A DNA stretch of 14,413 bases from Candidatus Poseidoniaceae archaeon (GCA_023254445.1 JALRLN010000022.1:1-14413); one strand, 5' to 3'. Shown: positions 1 through 8,775, counted from the first letter of the stretch. Notes: generated by a model not told the origin, from the sequence alone. A program made the numbers and translations.

Positions 1-1268
1 AAGCCAGAGTCGTTGAGGGCAGCGAGCAACTTCGACATCTTTGGCGCGCCGCCCGTGCTGGCCCACCGAGGCAAGTCGTCGAGCCGAAGCAGCCACACGT
101 CGCTGGCCGGGCGCGCCATGAGGGAGGCTGCCTCCGCGATGTGACGGACCGTTCGTTCGCCTTCGCGGGCCGCGTGCTCGATGTCGTCGTCGTCCCACAC
201 CAAGCCAGAACCACGCAACGCATCGAGCGTGGTCGGCGTTGGTGCGCAAATATCCCGTTCACGTTCCACCGTCATGCGAGAAGCGATGGCTTCGTCCCAC
301 AGCGGCCCTGTCCAGAGCGGGCCGCTTGCACGCTGCACCTGGGTCGCGTCAGGATGACGCACAATCCTGTACGGGACGTCCGATTCCCGAACCCGCCATC
401 CGATGCTGTCGAGCACGTCGGAGGCTCCGTTCTTCGAGGTTCGAACAAGGACCGACACCCGCACGTGGTGGCCATCGAACAGGGCCATCAGCGGGGTAAT
501 GGAACGGTCGACGCGGGCCGCGGCCAACGCGATGGTGCCAAGCAAGGCGCGGACGGCATCGTCGTGCGCGTAGCCGTCCACCGGTCCCTGAAAGCCGTAC
601 CTTCGCCGGGCGCTTGATGCGCTGGAACCGGTGAGCGCGGCGGTGTCGGTCGCGGTCACCTCGAGGACGCCGCGACGGGCCATGCCCTGGAGGGCCGCGT
701 CGAGGAAGGGCACGGGTGACCCGAACGGGTCGAGGTCGATCCACTGCCATCCTCCGTGCAGCAAGGCGATGCGGGCATCTTCGCGGGTGAAGCGAAGGCC
801 TTCGACCTCAAATCCTCCTTCAGGAAGCGGACGTTCATGGCCGCGATCGGGTCGTGGACGACCGGTTGGATGCGCTTCAAGGCTTGACTTCGCCCAGTCC
901 AGCGCTCCTTCGTCGAGGTCGTTTCCCGTCACGTGAAGGCGATGAACGTGCGCTTCAGGGACTTCTTGACGCCACCTTCGGATGCGCACGCCTGTGGAGC
1001 AGAGCGCGTCCAAACAGCGAATCGGCGCCCCCTCGGGCACGAGCCAACCGTGCTCCAGCGCGTCCGAAAGCAGCAGCACGGAGCGCGTTCGGGCCGGCGC
1101 CATGGCCGGATTCAGGAAACCCGGCCCCGTCCGCCGTGCAGGGCCACGGGGGCGACGCTCGGGCCGCGGTTGCTCGGGTGTCAGGTGAACGGGCGTGGCT
1201 CCTTCGAGCCACATGTGGCCCGGCCAACCCGTCATGGCCGTCCGAAGCGGCCGTCCTTCAAGGTCCAT
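1..1268 (-). CDS. trm1: tRNA (guanine26-N2)-dimethyltransferase Trm1, C-terminus cut off by window edge
   Basis: Trm1 uses S-adenosylmethionine to methylate N2 of G26 in tRNA in the cytoplasm. Reading the minus strand from ATG at 1268 gives 422 open codons with no stop before the left edge. The class I methyltransferase core is visible: motif I region DALCSTGVRIRRW, the acidic post-I segment GNDLDEGAL, and the Trm1 signature IDLDPFGSPVPFLDAALQGM followed by TATDTAALTG. The family N-terminal segment GFLNP and the later GPLWTGPLWD are also present. The C-terminal helical domain is entered at LLRLDDLPRW...PKMSKLLAAL. The start codon lies 6 nt after the rhodanese stop and in the same frame, so co-transcription with purM and the rhodanese is likely. 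Oddly, the stretch before GPLWTGPLWD, where many archaeal Trm1 proteins carry zinc-binding cysteines, has none. The assignment rests on multiple family motifs and is firm. Confidence 0.93.
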   Translation of the reverse strand, partial: MDLEGRPLRTAMTGWPGHMWLEGATPVHLTPEQPRPERRPRGPARRTGPGFLNPAMAPARTRSVLLLSDALEHGWLVPEGAPIRCLDALCSTGVRIRRWRQEVPEAHVHRLHVTGNDLDEGALDWAKSSLEAHPTGRPRPDRGHERPLPEGGFEVEGLRFTREDARIALLHGGWQWIDLDPFGSPVPFLDAALQGMARRGVLEVTATDTAALTGSSASSARRRYGFQGPVDGYAHDDAVRALLGTIALAAARVDRSITPLMALFDGHHVRVSVLVRTSKNGASDVLDSIGWRVRESDVPYRIVRHPDATQVQRASGPLWTGPLWDEAIASRMTVERERDICAPTPTTLDALRGSGLVWDDDDIEHAAREGERTVRHIAEAASLMARPASDVWLLRLDDLPRWASTGGAPKMSKLLAALNDSG

Positions 1269-1274
1269 CCGCCC

Positions 1275-1595
1275 TTAGCGAACTTTGGCCATCTCGCGCT
1301 GAACGCGGGTCCATGGTCCGCCGTTGACGACGGTGTAGCCACGCTCTGCAAATTTGGCAGCGGCCTTGCCGCTGCGCATGCCGCTGGCGCAGCAAGTCAC
1401 GACCGGGCCGTCGGCAGGTTTTCGCTGACGCATGAAGGATCCGAGTTGGTTGAGTGGCACGTTTTTGGCTCCCTTGACGTGACCGGACTTGAATTCCGAT
1501 TTCGAACGCACGTCCACAACGAGCGCGCCTTGTGCGAGGAGGTCAGCGGTGGTCGGTCCACGGGGGGTGCGTCGAAAGAGGTCCATGAGGCCCAT
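1275..1595 (-). CDS. Single-domain rhodanese-like sulfurtransferase
   Basis: A 106-residue single rhodanese domain. These proteins move sulfane sulfur through a cysteine persulfide. The fold landmarks are VVDVRSKSEFKSGHVKGAKN near residues 26-45 and the active-site loop CASGMRS, with the catalytic Cys at residue 69 preceded by a second Cys at 68. The family-like GYTVVNGG follows near the C-terminus. The frame stays open upstream to 1727, but that extra part is Ala/Pro-rich and overlaps the end of purM. I therefore place the start at ATG 1595 (MGLMDLF); ATG 1586 is an equally possible start. No convincing Shine-Dalgarno sequence is visible. It lies 61 nt after the purM stop and 6 nt before trm1. 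The sulfur acceptor is unknown; a link to tRNA or cofactor thiolation is only suggested by position. Confidence 0.88.
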   Translation of the reverse strand: MGLMDLFRRTPRGPTTADLLAQGALVVDVRSKSEFKSGHVKGAKNVPLNQLGSFMRQRKPADGPVVTCCASGMRSGKAAAKFAERGYTVVNGGPWTRVQREMAKVR

Positions 1596-1656
1596 GGCCG
1601 GCCGCGGCCCTGCACCGCTCTTGAAGCAACCGGGTGCCGGTGCCGGCTCCTCAGAC

Positions 1657-2781
1657 TCAGTAGTGGGAGAAGCGCACGCCGCTCGGAACGTGCGTGACGT
1701 GGTGCCCCTCATCGTGGACCGCGCCAACGATGGCTGTCCCGCTCAGCCGAGCGTCAAGCCATGAACGAATGGCCTGTGCATGTTCGGCAGCCACTGCGAG
1801 CACCAAGCCCATGCCCATGTTGAACGTCCGGTACATCTCGTCGGTCGCCACGCCACCAACCTCCTGCAACCACGTGAATTCAGGCAGCACGGGGAGGGGT
1901 GCGTCGATTGTCCAGCCAAGCGAAGGATGGAGGCGAAGCAGGTTGGAAAGCCCGCCCCCGGTGATGTGACCAATCGCTCGAACCGATGCTCGGCCACCGT
2001 GTTCACCCGTGGCCGTGAGGTGCTGCAGCAGGTCGATGACGGGGTCCACGTAGATGCGGGTTGGGTTGAGCACCACTTCCCCCAAGGTGGGCATCGCCTC
2101 CGGTGCTGTGGCGAAGCGGAGCACGCCCCGTCCTTCAACGCTCACGTCGAAGGGGCAGGTCGCGTTCAGGTCCGCGTTCGCATGCTCAAGGATGCGACGA
2201 ACCAAGGAGTATCCGTTGGAATGCAGGCCAGACGCAGGCAAGCCGATCAACACGTCGCCCTGTTGCAGGTGCTCGCCCGTGATCGCCTCACCGCGCTTGA
2301 GGAACCCGAGGGCGGTTCCGGAGAGGTCCACCTCGTTCACGATGCCGGGAAGGCTCGCCGTCTCGCCGCCAGCGAGGGTGACACGGGCGAGGCGGCAGGC
2401 TTCCGTGAGGCTGGCACCAATGGCCGCGTGGACCTCAGGGTCTGGTTTTGGGACAGCGATGTAATCGACGAAGGCCAGGGGTTCTGCGCCAACGCACAAC
2501 AGATCGTTGACGTTCATGGCCATGCAGTCCACGCCAACGCCCCCCCACGCGTTGAGGTGTGAGGCGAGTTGCAGCTTGCTTCCGACACCGTCCGTGGCCA
2601 AGGCCAACAGGTGGTCGCCAAATTCAACCAGCCCTCCAAACCCACCCGGCACGTCCACCGGTGCACCGGGTTGCCCCGGGGCACGCACGCTTCGACCGAG
2701 GGCTCCAATGAGCGACGCGACGGCGCTGCCTTCGAGGTCGAGGTCGACCCCAGAACTGGCGTAGTCCATTGGCTGCTCCAT
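1657..2781 (-). CDS. purM: Phosphoribosylformylglycinamidine cyclo-ligase (AIR synthetase)
   Basis: PurM closes the imidazole ring of formylglycinamidine ribonucleotide using ATP, giving aminoimidazole ribonucleotide in cytoplasmic purine synthesis. The 374-residue product shows the family order: N-terminal YASSGVDLDLEG, ATDGVGSKLQLA, the core MAMNVNDLLCVGAEPLAFVD, GGETASLPGIV, then DVLIGLPASGLHSNGYSLV, the glycine-rich GHITGGGLSNLL and C-terminal FNMGMGLVL. The frame is open upstream to 2919, but that part is an Arg-rich, non-conserved run, so I use ATG 2781. It has GGAGGAG 8 nt upstream and lies four codons before the usual MDYA start at 2769. The length is slightly above the usual 345 or so. 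It is the first gene of a minus-strand cluster with the rhodanese and trm1, and is divergent from mcm. Confidence 0.96.
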   Translation of the reverse strand: MEQPMDYASSGVDLDLEGSAVASLIGALGRSVRAPGQPGAPVDVPGGFGGLVEFGDHLLALATDGVGSKLQLASHLNAWGGVGVDCMAMNVNDLLCVGAEPLAFVDYIAVPKPDPEVHAAIGASLTEACRLARVTLAGGETASLPGIVNEVDLSGTALGFLKRGEAITGEHLQQGDVLIGLPASGLHSNGYSLVRRILEHANADLNATCPFDVSVEGRGVLRFATAPEAMPTLGEVVLNPTRIYVDPVIDLLQHLTATGEHGGRASVRAIGHITGGGLSNLLRLHPSLGWTIDAPLPVLPEFTWLQEVGGVATDEMYRTFNMGMGLVLAVAAEHAQAIRSWLDARLSGTAIVGAVHDEGHHVTHVPSGVRFSHY

Positions 2782-2789
2782 ACCTCCGG

Positions 2790-2796
2790 CTCCTCC
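2790..2796 (-). promoter_or_regulatory. Shine-Dalgarno sequence for purM
   Basis: On the minus strand this reads GGAGGAG and ends 8 nt before ATG 2781. A second purine block, GGAGGT, directly abuts the ATG and lies 12 nt before the alternative ATG 2769. The first block favours 2781 as the purM start. Confidence 0.55.
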
Positions 2797-2964
2797 GTGC
2801 GTCCCATCAACCCTCCCTCGACGCCGCCGGCGGTTGCGGAGCCGAAACGCCCTCCGCTTCTCGGAAGATGTGCGAGGCGAGGGCCCCCGTTCCAGTGGAA
2901 ACGCAGGGGTATCGAACATGTGCAGATGTCATCAAATACCGTGGCCTTTGGAACTCAGAAGTCT

Positions 2965-2970
2965 GGAGGT
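2965..2970 (+). promoter_or_regulatory. Shine-Dalgarno sequence fixing the mcm start
   Basis: GGAGGT followed by a 6-nt spacer and ATG at 2977. This picks 2977 over the upstream in-frame ATGs at 2926 and 2569, which would overlap the purM region. Confidence 0.7.
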
Positions 2971-2976
2971 GCGACG

Positions 2977-5097
2977 ATGATCCCGATGCACGAAGCCGAC
3001 CTTCAGACCCGCTGGGAGTCGGTGCTCAGGGACCTCTACAACGAGCACCTTCACAATTTGGCCGTCACGTGGCCCGATACCCTCAGCATCGAGGTGTCCT
3101 ACCGTGACCTCGAACGCTGGGACCTCGGCTTCGCCGAGAGCATCCTCGTGCAGCCTGAACTTCACCTCGAAGCCTCCAAGCAAGCGGCGAAGCAGGTGCT
3201 GGTGGACGAAGGTCACGGGGCCATGGACCCGTTCATCCGCATCATTCACCTGCCCGGCGACCAACTTCGCGCCATTTCGCAACTCCGTGCCGAAGACCTC
3301 GGTCACCTGCTGTCCATCGACGCGGTGACGACGAAAATTTCCGGAGTCCGGCCCCGCTTGTACTTGGCCACCTTCCGCTGCAGCCGCTGCGGCCACACCA
3401 TGGTGGTCAACCAGCCAAACGAGCAAGAACTGGTGCAGCCAATGCTCTGCGACCCGCTCGACGGCGGTTGCGACCGAAAGACGCGCGAAACCCGATTCGA
3501 CCTCATTGAGCGCGATTCGCGGTTGATCAACACCCAGTTCATCGAACTCCAAGAACTTCCTGAGCAGATGCGCGGTGGCATTCAGCCGGAACGGATCCTC
3601 TGCATTGCAGAACAGGACCTCTGCGGCCAACTCAACCCAGGTGACCGGGTGAAGGCGAACGGTGAATTGTTCATGCGTTCCCAAAGGAAGCACGGAAAGG
3701 ACACCCCCGTCTTCGACATCTTCCTCCGCATCCATTCCCTCGAACGACAAAACGTGCCGCTCGAGGAGATCATCATCACCGAAGACGAGGTTCACGAGAT
3801 CAAAGAACTCGCTCGACGGGAGGACATCTACGACCTCCTGACGGTGTCGATTGCGCCCTCCATCTTCGGCATGAAGCAGGTGAAGGAATCCCTGATGCTC
3901 CAGTTGTTTGGAGGCGTGTCACGGAAGAACGAGGACGGCACACGAAGCCGCGGCGACATCCATGTGCTTCTCATGGGCGACCCCGGCGTGGCCAAATCCC
4001 AGTTGCTCTCCTACATGGCCGACCTTTCCCCACGCGGGAGGTTCACGTCAGGAATGTCGGCCTCCGCGGCCGGCCTGACGGCGGCCGCGGTGCAGGACGC
4101 CAACGCGGACGGCCGCTGGACGCTCGAAGCCGGGGCCCTGGTGCTGGCCGACCTTGGCCTGGCGGCCATCGACGAATTCGACAAGATGAACGACGGCGAC
4201 CGCTCCAGCATGCACGAAGCCATGGAGCAGCAACGCATCTCCATCGCCAAGGCCGGCATAACGGCCAGCCTGAGAACGCGCTGCGCCGTGCTCGCCGCCG
4301 CGAACCCGAAGCAGGGGCGTTTCCAGCCGATTTCGGACGTGCCGTTCACGGCCCAGATCAACCTCGCACCCCCCCTCGTCTCCCGCTTTGACGTGATTTG
4401 GGTCCTCACGGACACGCCCAAGAGCGACCTTGACGAGTCGATCGCTCGCCACATCCTCAACACCCGGGCAGCGGGCACGAGCGAGACGCTCATCGCGGAG
4501 GGAAGCGCCCTCGACCCAAGCCGCGGTGTGGCCGCCCGCACGCCGTCGGAAGCGGTTCACGGCGAGGCGCTCTCACGTTCGATGATTCAGAAGTACGTCG
4601 CGTACGCGAAGCGCAACATTCAGCCTGAGCCGACCGAAGAGGCCAGCAAAAAACTGGTCGACTACTACGTCGAAACCCGCAGGCAAGGCGGCGAAGCCAG
4701 CGACAGCATCGCCATCACCGCGAGGGCCATCGAAGGCATCTCGCGTCTGGCCGAGGCCAGCGCCCGGATCCGCCTCTCCGAACGCGTGGAGGTTCAGGAC
4801 GCAGAGCGGGCGCTGCGCATCACGCGCCTGTGGCGAATGGAATTGATGGGCGACAACTACGACGAAACCACGTTGGTGACGGGCAAGAAAACCACAGCGC
4901 GGACGAAGGAGAAGATCATCCGGGACGCCATCGAATCCTGTGCGGACGCCAACGGCGTCGCCGATCGGAACGACGTCTTGACCGAAATTGTTCGCAACGG
5001 GATGCAGTCCAGCGAAGCAGAGGACCTCATCGACAAGATGGTGCAACAGGGGGGACTGCTTCGTCCGCGAGGCTACGACACGCTGATGGTCGCCTGA
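2977..5097 (+). CDS. mcm: Replicative DNA helicase MCM
   Basis: This is the archaeal minichromosome maintenance helicase, a ring-forming AAA+ ATPase that unwinds DNA at the replication fork. The 706-residue product has an N-terminal domain with a zinc site (C135, C138, C158, C165), an OB-fold region, and an AAA+ core. The core shows Walker A GDPGVAKS (334-341), Walker B LAAIDEFDKM (395-404), sensor-1 AAANPK (440-445) and the arginine-finger segment SRFD (469-472). A winged-helix-like tail occupies roughly residues 640-706. No intein is present, although MCM genes often carry one. The length matches the family. The start is set by GGAGGT 6 nt upstream. It leads a plus-strand gene run; gatE follows after 37 nt. 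No GINS or Orc1/Cdc6 gene is in the window. Confidence 0.97.
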   Translation: MIPMHEADLQTRWESVLRDLYNEHLHNLAVTWPDTLSIEVSYRDLERWDLGFAESILVQPELHLEASKQAAKQVLVDEGHGAMDPFIRIIHLPGDQLRAISQLRAEDLGHLLSIDAVTTKISGVRPRLYLATFRCSRCGHTMVVNQPNEQELVQPMLCDPLDGGCDRKTRETRFDLIERDSRLINTQFIELQELPEQMRGGIQPERILCIAEQDLCGQLNPGDRVKANGELFMRSQRKHGKDTPVFDIFLRIHSLERQNVPLEEIIITEDEVHEIKELARREDIYDLLTVSIAPSIFGMKQVKESLMLQLFGGVSRKNEDGTRSRGDIHVLLMGDPGVAKSQLLSYMADLSPRGRFTSGMSASAAGLTAAAVQDANADGRWTLEAGALVLADLGLAAIDEFDKMNDGDRSSMHEAMEQQRISIAKAGITASLRTRCAVLAAANPKQGRFQPISDVPFTAQINLAPPLVSRFDVIWVLTDTPKSDLDESIARHILNTRAAGTSETLIAEGSALDPSRGVAARTPSEAVHGEALSRSMIQKYVAYAKRNIQPEPTEEASKKLVDYYVETRRQGGEASDSIAITARAIEGISRLAEASARIRLSERVEVQDAERALRITRLWRMELMGDNYDETTLVTGKKTTARTKEKIIRDAIESCADANGVADRNDVLTEIVRNGMQSSEAEDLIDKMVQQGGLLRPRGYDTLMVA

Positions 5098-5134
5098 CGG
5101 TGTCGCTCATATCCGACCACCGTGTGCCCGCACC

Positions 5135-7147
5135 ATGGCGGAGCCTCAAGGTGACGTGTCCGCTCCCTCCGGCCTCGACCCACGCGGTCTGGGCTTCATG
5201 TGCGGGATTGAGGTGCATCAGCAACTCGCCACAGGCAAGTTGCATTCCCGCGAAGCGGGCGTTCTGTACGACGTGACCGCCACCACCGTTCCCGAGGCGT
5301 GGCCACGCACGCGCCGTCGCTTGCGTGCGTCTCGGGGCGAAGGGGGCGCCGTCGACGTGGCAGCACGCTTCGAAGCCCGCCGCCGCCGCCGGTTCGAATA
5401 CGTCCGTTCACCCAATGCTGGGTTGATCGAACTCGATGAACGCCCCCCACTGCCGCTTGACGACGACGCTGTGGACATCACGCTCACGGTGGCTGCGCTG
5501 CTTGACGCCTGCCCCGTTGATTTGATGCAGACGATGCGCAAGACGGTCGTCGACGGTTCAAACACCAGTGGCTTCCAACGCACCACCCTTGTGGCGCGCG
5601 ACGGTCGTCTGGCGACCGAAGGCGGGGACGTTGGCATCGACGTCGTGTGTTTGGAAGAGGACAGCGCACGCAAACTGGAGGCCATCGACACCGACGATGG
5701 AGAAGTGGTCGTCTACAACCTTGACCGCCTGGGTTTGCCGCTGATCGAGATCGCCACCGCCCCGGACGTGACGGACCCCGACCACGCGAAGGCTACGGCG
5801 CTTGCCCTTGGCGCCGTGTTGAGGCGCACGCGTCGCGTACGCCGTGGCCTTGGGTCCATCCGGCAGGACCTCAACGTCAGCATCGCTTGCGGGGACAGGG
5901 TGGAAATCAAGGGATGTCAGGACCTTGAGTGGATTCCACGCATCGTCCGCCTCGAGATGGCGCGCCAATTGCACATGTACCGATTGGCCAACACGCTCCG
6001 CGAGCGATTCGGGCAGCCCCCGCTCCCCCCGGATCGCCGGGAGGACGACGAAGCGAGCGAGGCCGAGGTTGCAGCCGCGTTGGAAGTGCTTGTTCCGATC
6101 GACCTCATCGACGTCAGCGAAGCCCTTGCCGCGTCCTCCTCCGCGATGATCAGCAAGGGTCAGGGGGCGGGGCACGTCGTCCTCGCGCTCGTCCTTCCCC
6201 GCATGGCCGGGTTGCTGGGTACAAAATCGCTCGACGAAGACGGGGCTCAACTCCCACGGTTGGGGCGGGAGCTTGCAGGCGCCGCGAAGTTGGCTGGCGT
6301 GAAGGGCATCTTCCATTCGGATGAATTGCCGGCCTACGGCATCCAACAGGAGGAAGTTGCAGCGGTGCGCTCGATGCTGGAGGCGCCGGAGGACGACGCC
6401 TTCGTGCTCTGCCTCGCTCCGCGCTGGCAGGCCACCTTAGCGCTCGAAGCGGTTCGTTCCCGCGCCCTTGCTGCCTTCCACCGCCTTCCCCGTGAGGTTC
6501 GAAACGTGGTCGTCGCCAAGGGCGCTCCCGCGGACGGGACAACCACGCCCATGCGTCCCTTGCCCGGTGGAGCGCGCATGTATCCTGAGACGGACGTGCC
6601 TCCGCGGGCTTTGTCCGCTGAGGCATGGGCAACGGTGCTGGAGCATCTTCCGCCGACAAACGAGGAACGCAGGCTCCGCCTTGGCCAACACGACCTCTCC
6701 GTCGATCAAATCGACCAGGTCGTCGCGCGTGAACGCGATGACGTGTTCCTTGAACACCTTGGCACCCGGCCGGCCAAGGCCTTCGCCTCCTTGCTCTTGG
6801 AACACCCCGATCACGCGCCCGAGTTCCTCGCCATGCTGCTTGACCTTCGAGGTGCGGAACGGTTGTCGAGGGACGGTGTGAAAGCAGCAGCCGAGGCCTT
6901 CCCGCACGGAGCCGACGAGGCGACCGTGGCAGGGTGGGCCGAAGCCGAAGGTCACGTACCGGCCGACGTGGGCGATTTGCAGTCCATCGTGGCGGCCGTG
7001 GTCGCCAGCCGGCTCGATTTCGTGAACGAACGAGGCCTCGGGGCCATCGGGCCTCTGATGGGTCTCGTGATGGCCGAGGCCAAAGGGGCCGACGGGAAGG
7101 AAGTAAGTGGCTTGCTGAAGGACGAAATCCAACGGGTGCTGGCGTGA
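5135..7147 (+). CDS. gatE: Glutamyl-tRNA(Gln) amidotransferase subunit E
   Basis: GatE binds misacylated Glu-tRNA(Gln) and, with the ammonia-supplying GatD, converts it to Gln-tRNA(Gln); the GatDE enzyme is specific to archaea. The 670-residue protein shows GIEVHQQL (24-31), DGSNTSGFQRT, the catalytic-cradle CLEEDSARKL, YNLDRLGLPLIEIAT, IRQDLNVSI and VEIKGCQDLEWIPRI. A middle GAD-like insertion runs from about residue 300 to 430, followed by a helical tRNA-binding tail. The tail stretch FLEHLGTRPAKAFASLLL is typical of GatB/GatE tails. The usual KLFC-x-C cysteines are replaced here by KLHSRE, so the family zinc site seems lost. No Shine-Dalgarno is visible at ATG 5135. The stop overlaps the start of the next gene by 4 nt. 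GatD is not in the window. Confidence 0.96.
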   Translation: MAEPQGDVSAPSGLDPRGLGFMCGIEVHQQLATGKLHSREAGVLYDVTATTVPEAWPRTRRRLRASRGEGGAVDVAARFEARRRRRFEYVRSPNAGLIELDERPPLPLDDDAVDITLTVAALLDACPVDLMQTMRKTVVDGSNTSGFQRTTLVARDGRLATEGGDVGIDVVCLEEDSARKLEAIDTDDGEVVVYNLDRLGLPLIEIATAPDVTDPDHAKATALALGAVLRRTRRVRRGLGSIRQDLNVSIACGDRVEIKGCQDLEWIPRIVRLEMARQLHMYRLANTLRERFGQPPLPPDRREDDEASEAEVAAALEVLVPIDLIDVSEALAASSSAMISKGQGAGHVVLALVLPRMAGLLGTKSLDEDGAQLPRLGRELAGAAKLAGVKGIFHSDELPAYGIQQEEVAAVRSMLEAPEDDAFVLCLAPRWQATLALEAVRSRALAAFHRLPREVRNVVVAKGAPADGTTTPMRPLPGGARMYPETDVPPRALSAEAWATVLEHLPPTNEERRLRLGQHDLSVDQIDQVVARERDDVFLEHLGTRPAKAFASLLLEHPDHAPEFLAMLLDLRGAERLSRDGVKAAAEAFPHGADEATVAGWAEAEGHVPADVGDLQSIVAAVVASRLDFVNERGLGAIGPLMGLVMAEAKGADGKEVSGLLKDEIQRVLA

Positions 7148-8775
7148 ACCGCCTCGCGGTCCTGCTGCTCGTTCTGGCCTTGCTGCCCAGCGCCTCAGCC
7201 GCGGTGAACGTTCAGGTGCCGGGCGGCTACGTGTCGACCGCCCCGCTCGTGCTCGACGACATGGTGGTTGTCCGCTCCTCAGCAACCTTCGACGGCCGGT
7301 CCCCACCGGCCGTGGTGGCCTACATCGGCGGCGTTGAATCCTGGCGTGTGGTTGGTCCACCTACGGTGCAGCCCGACATGGCCGACCTTGTCCACGCGCC
7401 CGCAGGCGCGGCAGCATGCGGCGCGTGGCCAGACACCCTGCTGGTCGCATGGTCAAGCGGTCGCCTCGACGCGCTTCGCCTCGACGGCACGTCGCTGTGG
7501 TCGGTCGATACCGAAGTGGACGGGTGGGGGCTCACAGCCACCCCAGTGCTCACGCCATCGTTTCTCGTTCAGGTCACCCGTCACGGCATCGAGCATCGCT
7601 GCCTCGCGGATGGGAGCCTGTTGGCCCGTGCGGAGATCGGGGTTGGCTGGAGAAACCCGGCCACGGTGCTGAACGGCACCTCCTACGTCGGGGACGAGAC
7701 GGGCCGGTTGTGGACGTGGCACGGAGGCGAGGAGCAGGCCACGTCCATCCCCATCACCGGACGCCTTCGTCATGCTCCGGTGCCCGTGGCCGGAGGCTTG
7801 CTCCTTCACACCCAGGAGGATGCCGGCAGTGCGGTTGCCTGGCATCCGTTGACGTCCAACGGCACCCCCTCGAACGCTTCGCCCGCTCACCGCCTTCTCG
7901 GAGGTGCCGCACCCGGCATGCCGTTGGGGCTTGGGCAGGACACCGCCATCATCGCCGACAGCACCGGCCTCCTTCACATGACGTGGACCCCGGAGGGTTG
8001 GCGAACGGAGGAGGTGGATTCCCGTCCTGTGAACGGACCATTGCGGTCGGAAGAAGGCCTTCTTCTTGCGTCCGAGAACGGCCCAACGGGCGGTTTTGTC
8101 GTGCTTGATCTGGACGGCTGGAGAACACACGAGGTGGCCGGTCCGCGCGGGTATGGCACAGCACCTCCCGTAGTGTGCGGCTCGGGCCTCTTGTTGGTGA
8201 AGGACGACGGACGGATGGTGGTGGTGGACGACCACCGTTCGACGTGCCCGCTCGCCTCGCTGACGCCGCAAGTTGACCGGAGTCCAGCGGTCTGGAGCCT
8301 GTCCTTGCTTGTGGCGTACCTCGTGGGGGCGGTGGCATGGAAGCGCCGTGGCGCCCTTCATGGAGCCAAATGGGCATCGCCGTTCCTTCTGGTCGCCTTG
8401 GTGCTGGTCCTCCCCCAGATCGGCGTATGGTGGGCGAACCTTGGTCCCGCAGCAGACCCTGACGACGTATGGGATCCTTCGTGGCCAGCATCGTGGGAAG
8501 GCGGACAAGTGGTGGCCTTCGAGTTGCCTTCGGGGCAGGTGGCCATCGGTGGCCTTTCCGAAGCAGAAACGGTGCTGGACGCCACGATGGCCGCAGCAGC
8601 GGCCACCGGATTGACGCTCACGGTGGAACAGCACTCCCTCGGACCGTGGGTGACGGCCGTGGAGGGGGTGGAGGGCCAGGGCTGGGTGGTGGAGGTCGAC
8701 GGACTGTTGCTCGGTGTCGGTGCCGCGCAAGGTGCGTTGGAGCCGGAAGCCGTCGTCGTGTGGCGGCTTGCTTGA
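7144..8775 (+). CDS. Membrane-anchored beta-propeller protein with DUF4430-like C-terminal domain
   Basis: I place the start at GTG 7144, which overlaps the gatE stop as GTGA. This gives a signal peptide (MNRLAVLLLVLALLPSASA) instead of a meaningless Arg-rich leader. The 543-residue protein has a large extracytoplasmic part (about 25-375) with repeated blade-like strands (TATPVL, NPATVL, RHAPVP, GTAPPVV), like PQQ-type propellers. Two membrane helices follow (383-399 and 410-430), joined by a short positive loop with KRR, so both ends face outside. The tail (440-543) ends in WVVEVDGLLLGVGAAQG then VVVWRLA, resembling the DUF4430/transcobalamin C-terminal fold. That fold often accompanies cobalamin transport genes. 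The next gene resembles an ECF S component, so a substrate-capture role is plausible. The propeller and topology are well supported; the DUF4430 call is tentative. Confidence 0.75.
   Translation: MNRLAVLLLVLALLPSASAAVNVQVPGGYVSTAPLVLDDMVVVRSSATFDGRSPPAVVAYIGGVESWRVVGPPTVQPDMADLVHAPAGAAACGAWPDTLLVAWSSGRLDALRLDGTSLWSVDTEVDGWGLTATPVLTPSFLVQVTRHGIEHRCLADGSLLARAEIGVGWRNPATVLNGTSYVGDETGRLWTWHGGEEQATSIPITGRLRHAPVPVAGGLLLHTQEDAGSAVAWHPLTSNGTPSNASPAHRLLGGAAPGMPLGLGQDTAIIADSTGLLHMTWTPEGWRTEEVDSRPVNGPLRSEEGLLLASENGPTGGFVVLDLDGWRTHEVAGPRGYGTAPPVVCGSGLLLVKDDGRMVVVDDHRSTCPLASLTPQVDRSPAVWSLSLLVAYLVGAVAWKRRGALHGAKWASPFLLVALVLVLPQIGVWWANLGPAADPDDVWDPSWPASWEGGQVVAFELPSGQVAIGGLSEAETVLDATMAAAAATGLTLTVEQHSLGPWVTAVEGVEGQGWVVEVDGLLLGVGAAQGALEPEAVVVWRLA

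Larger units (their letters stand above)
2782..2976. promoter_or_regulatory. Divergent purM/mcm intergenic region
   Basis: This 195-bp spacer separates the divergent purM and mcm genes and is the largest gap in the window, so promoters for both directions should lie here. The only AT-rich patch is near 2930-2940 (ATCAAATACC). It sits 26-30 bp before a possible mcm transcript start around 2963 and could be a weak TATA box. No clear TATA box is seen for purM. Both flanking frames stay open through the spacer, but the translated text is low-complexity and unlike either family. Confidence 0.4.

Noticed and set aside
1780..2562. 260-codon plus-strand frame opposite purM
   Set aside because: Antisense shadow of a well-identified purM gene; no motif of its own.
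2782..2919. N-terminal extension of PurM to ATG 2919
   Set aside because: The added residues are an Arg-rich run unlike the family; PurM normally begins at the M-D-Y-A region.
2569..2976. N-terminal extension of MCM from an upstream ATG
   Set aside because: It would overlap purM on the other strand and adds unconserved Pro/Arg-rich sequence; GGAGGT before ATG 2977 fixes the start.
6934..7143. Propeller gene start at ATG 6934 inside gatE
   Set aside because: The extra 70 codons are an Arg/Gly-rich shadow of gatE; starting at GTG 7144 yields a clean signal peptide and the common GTGA overlap.
7453..8730. 425-codon open frame on the minus strand opposite the propeller gene
   Set aside because: Low-complexity His/Arg/Pro-rich text without domains, fully antisense to a gene with a signal peptide, helices and motifs. 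High GC removes stop codons in shadow frames.
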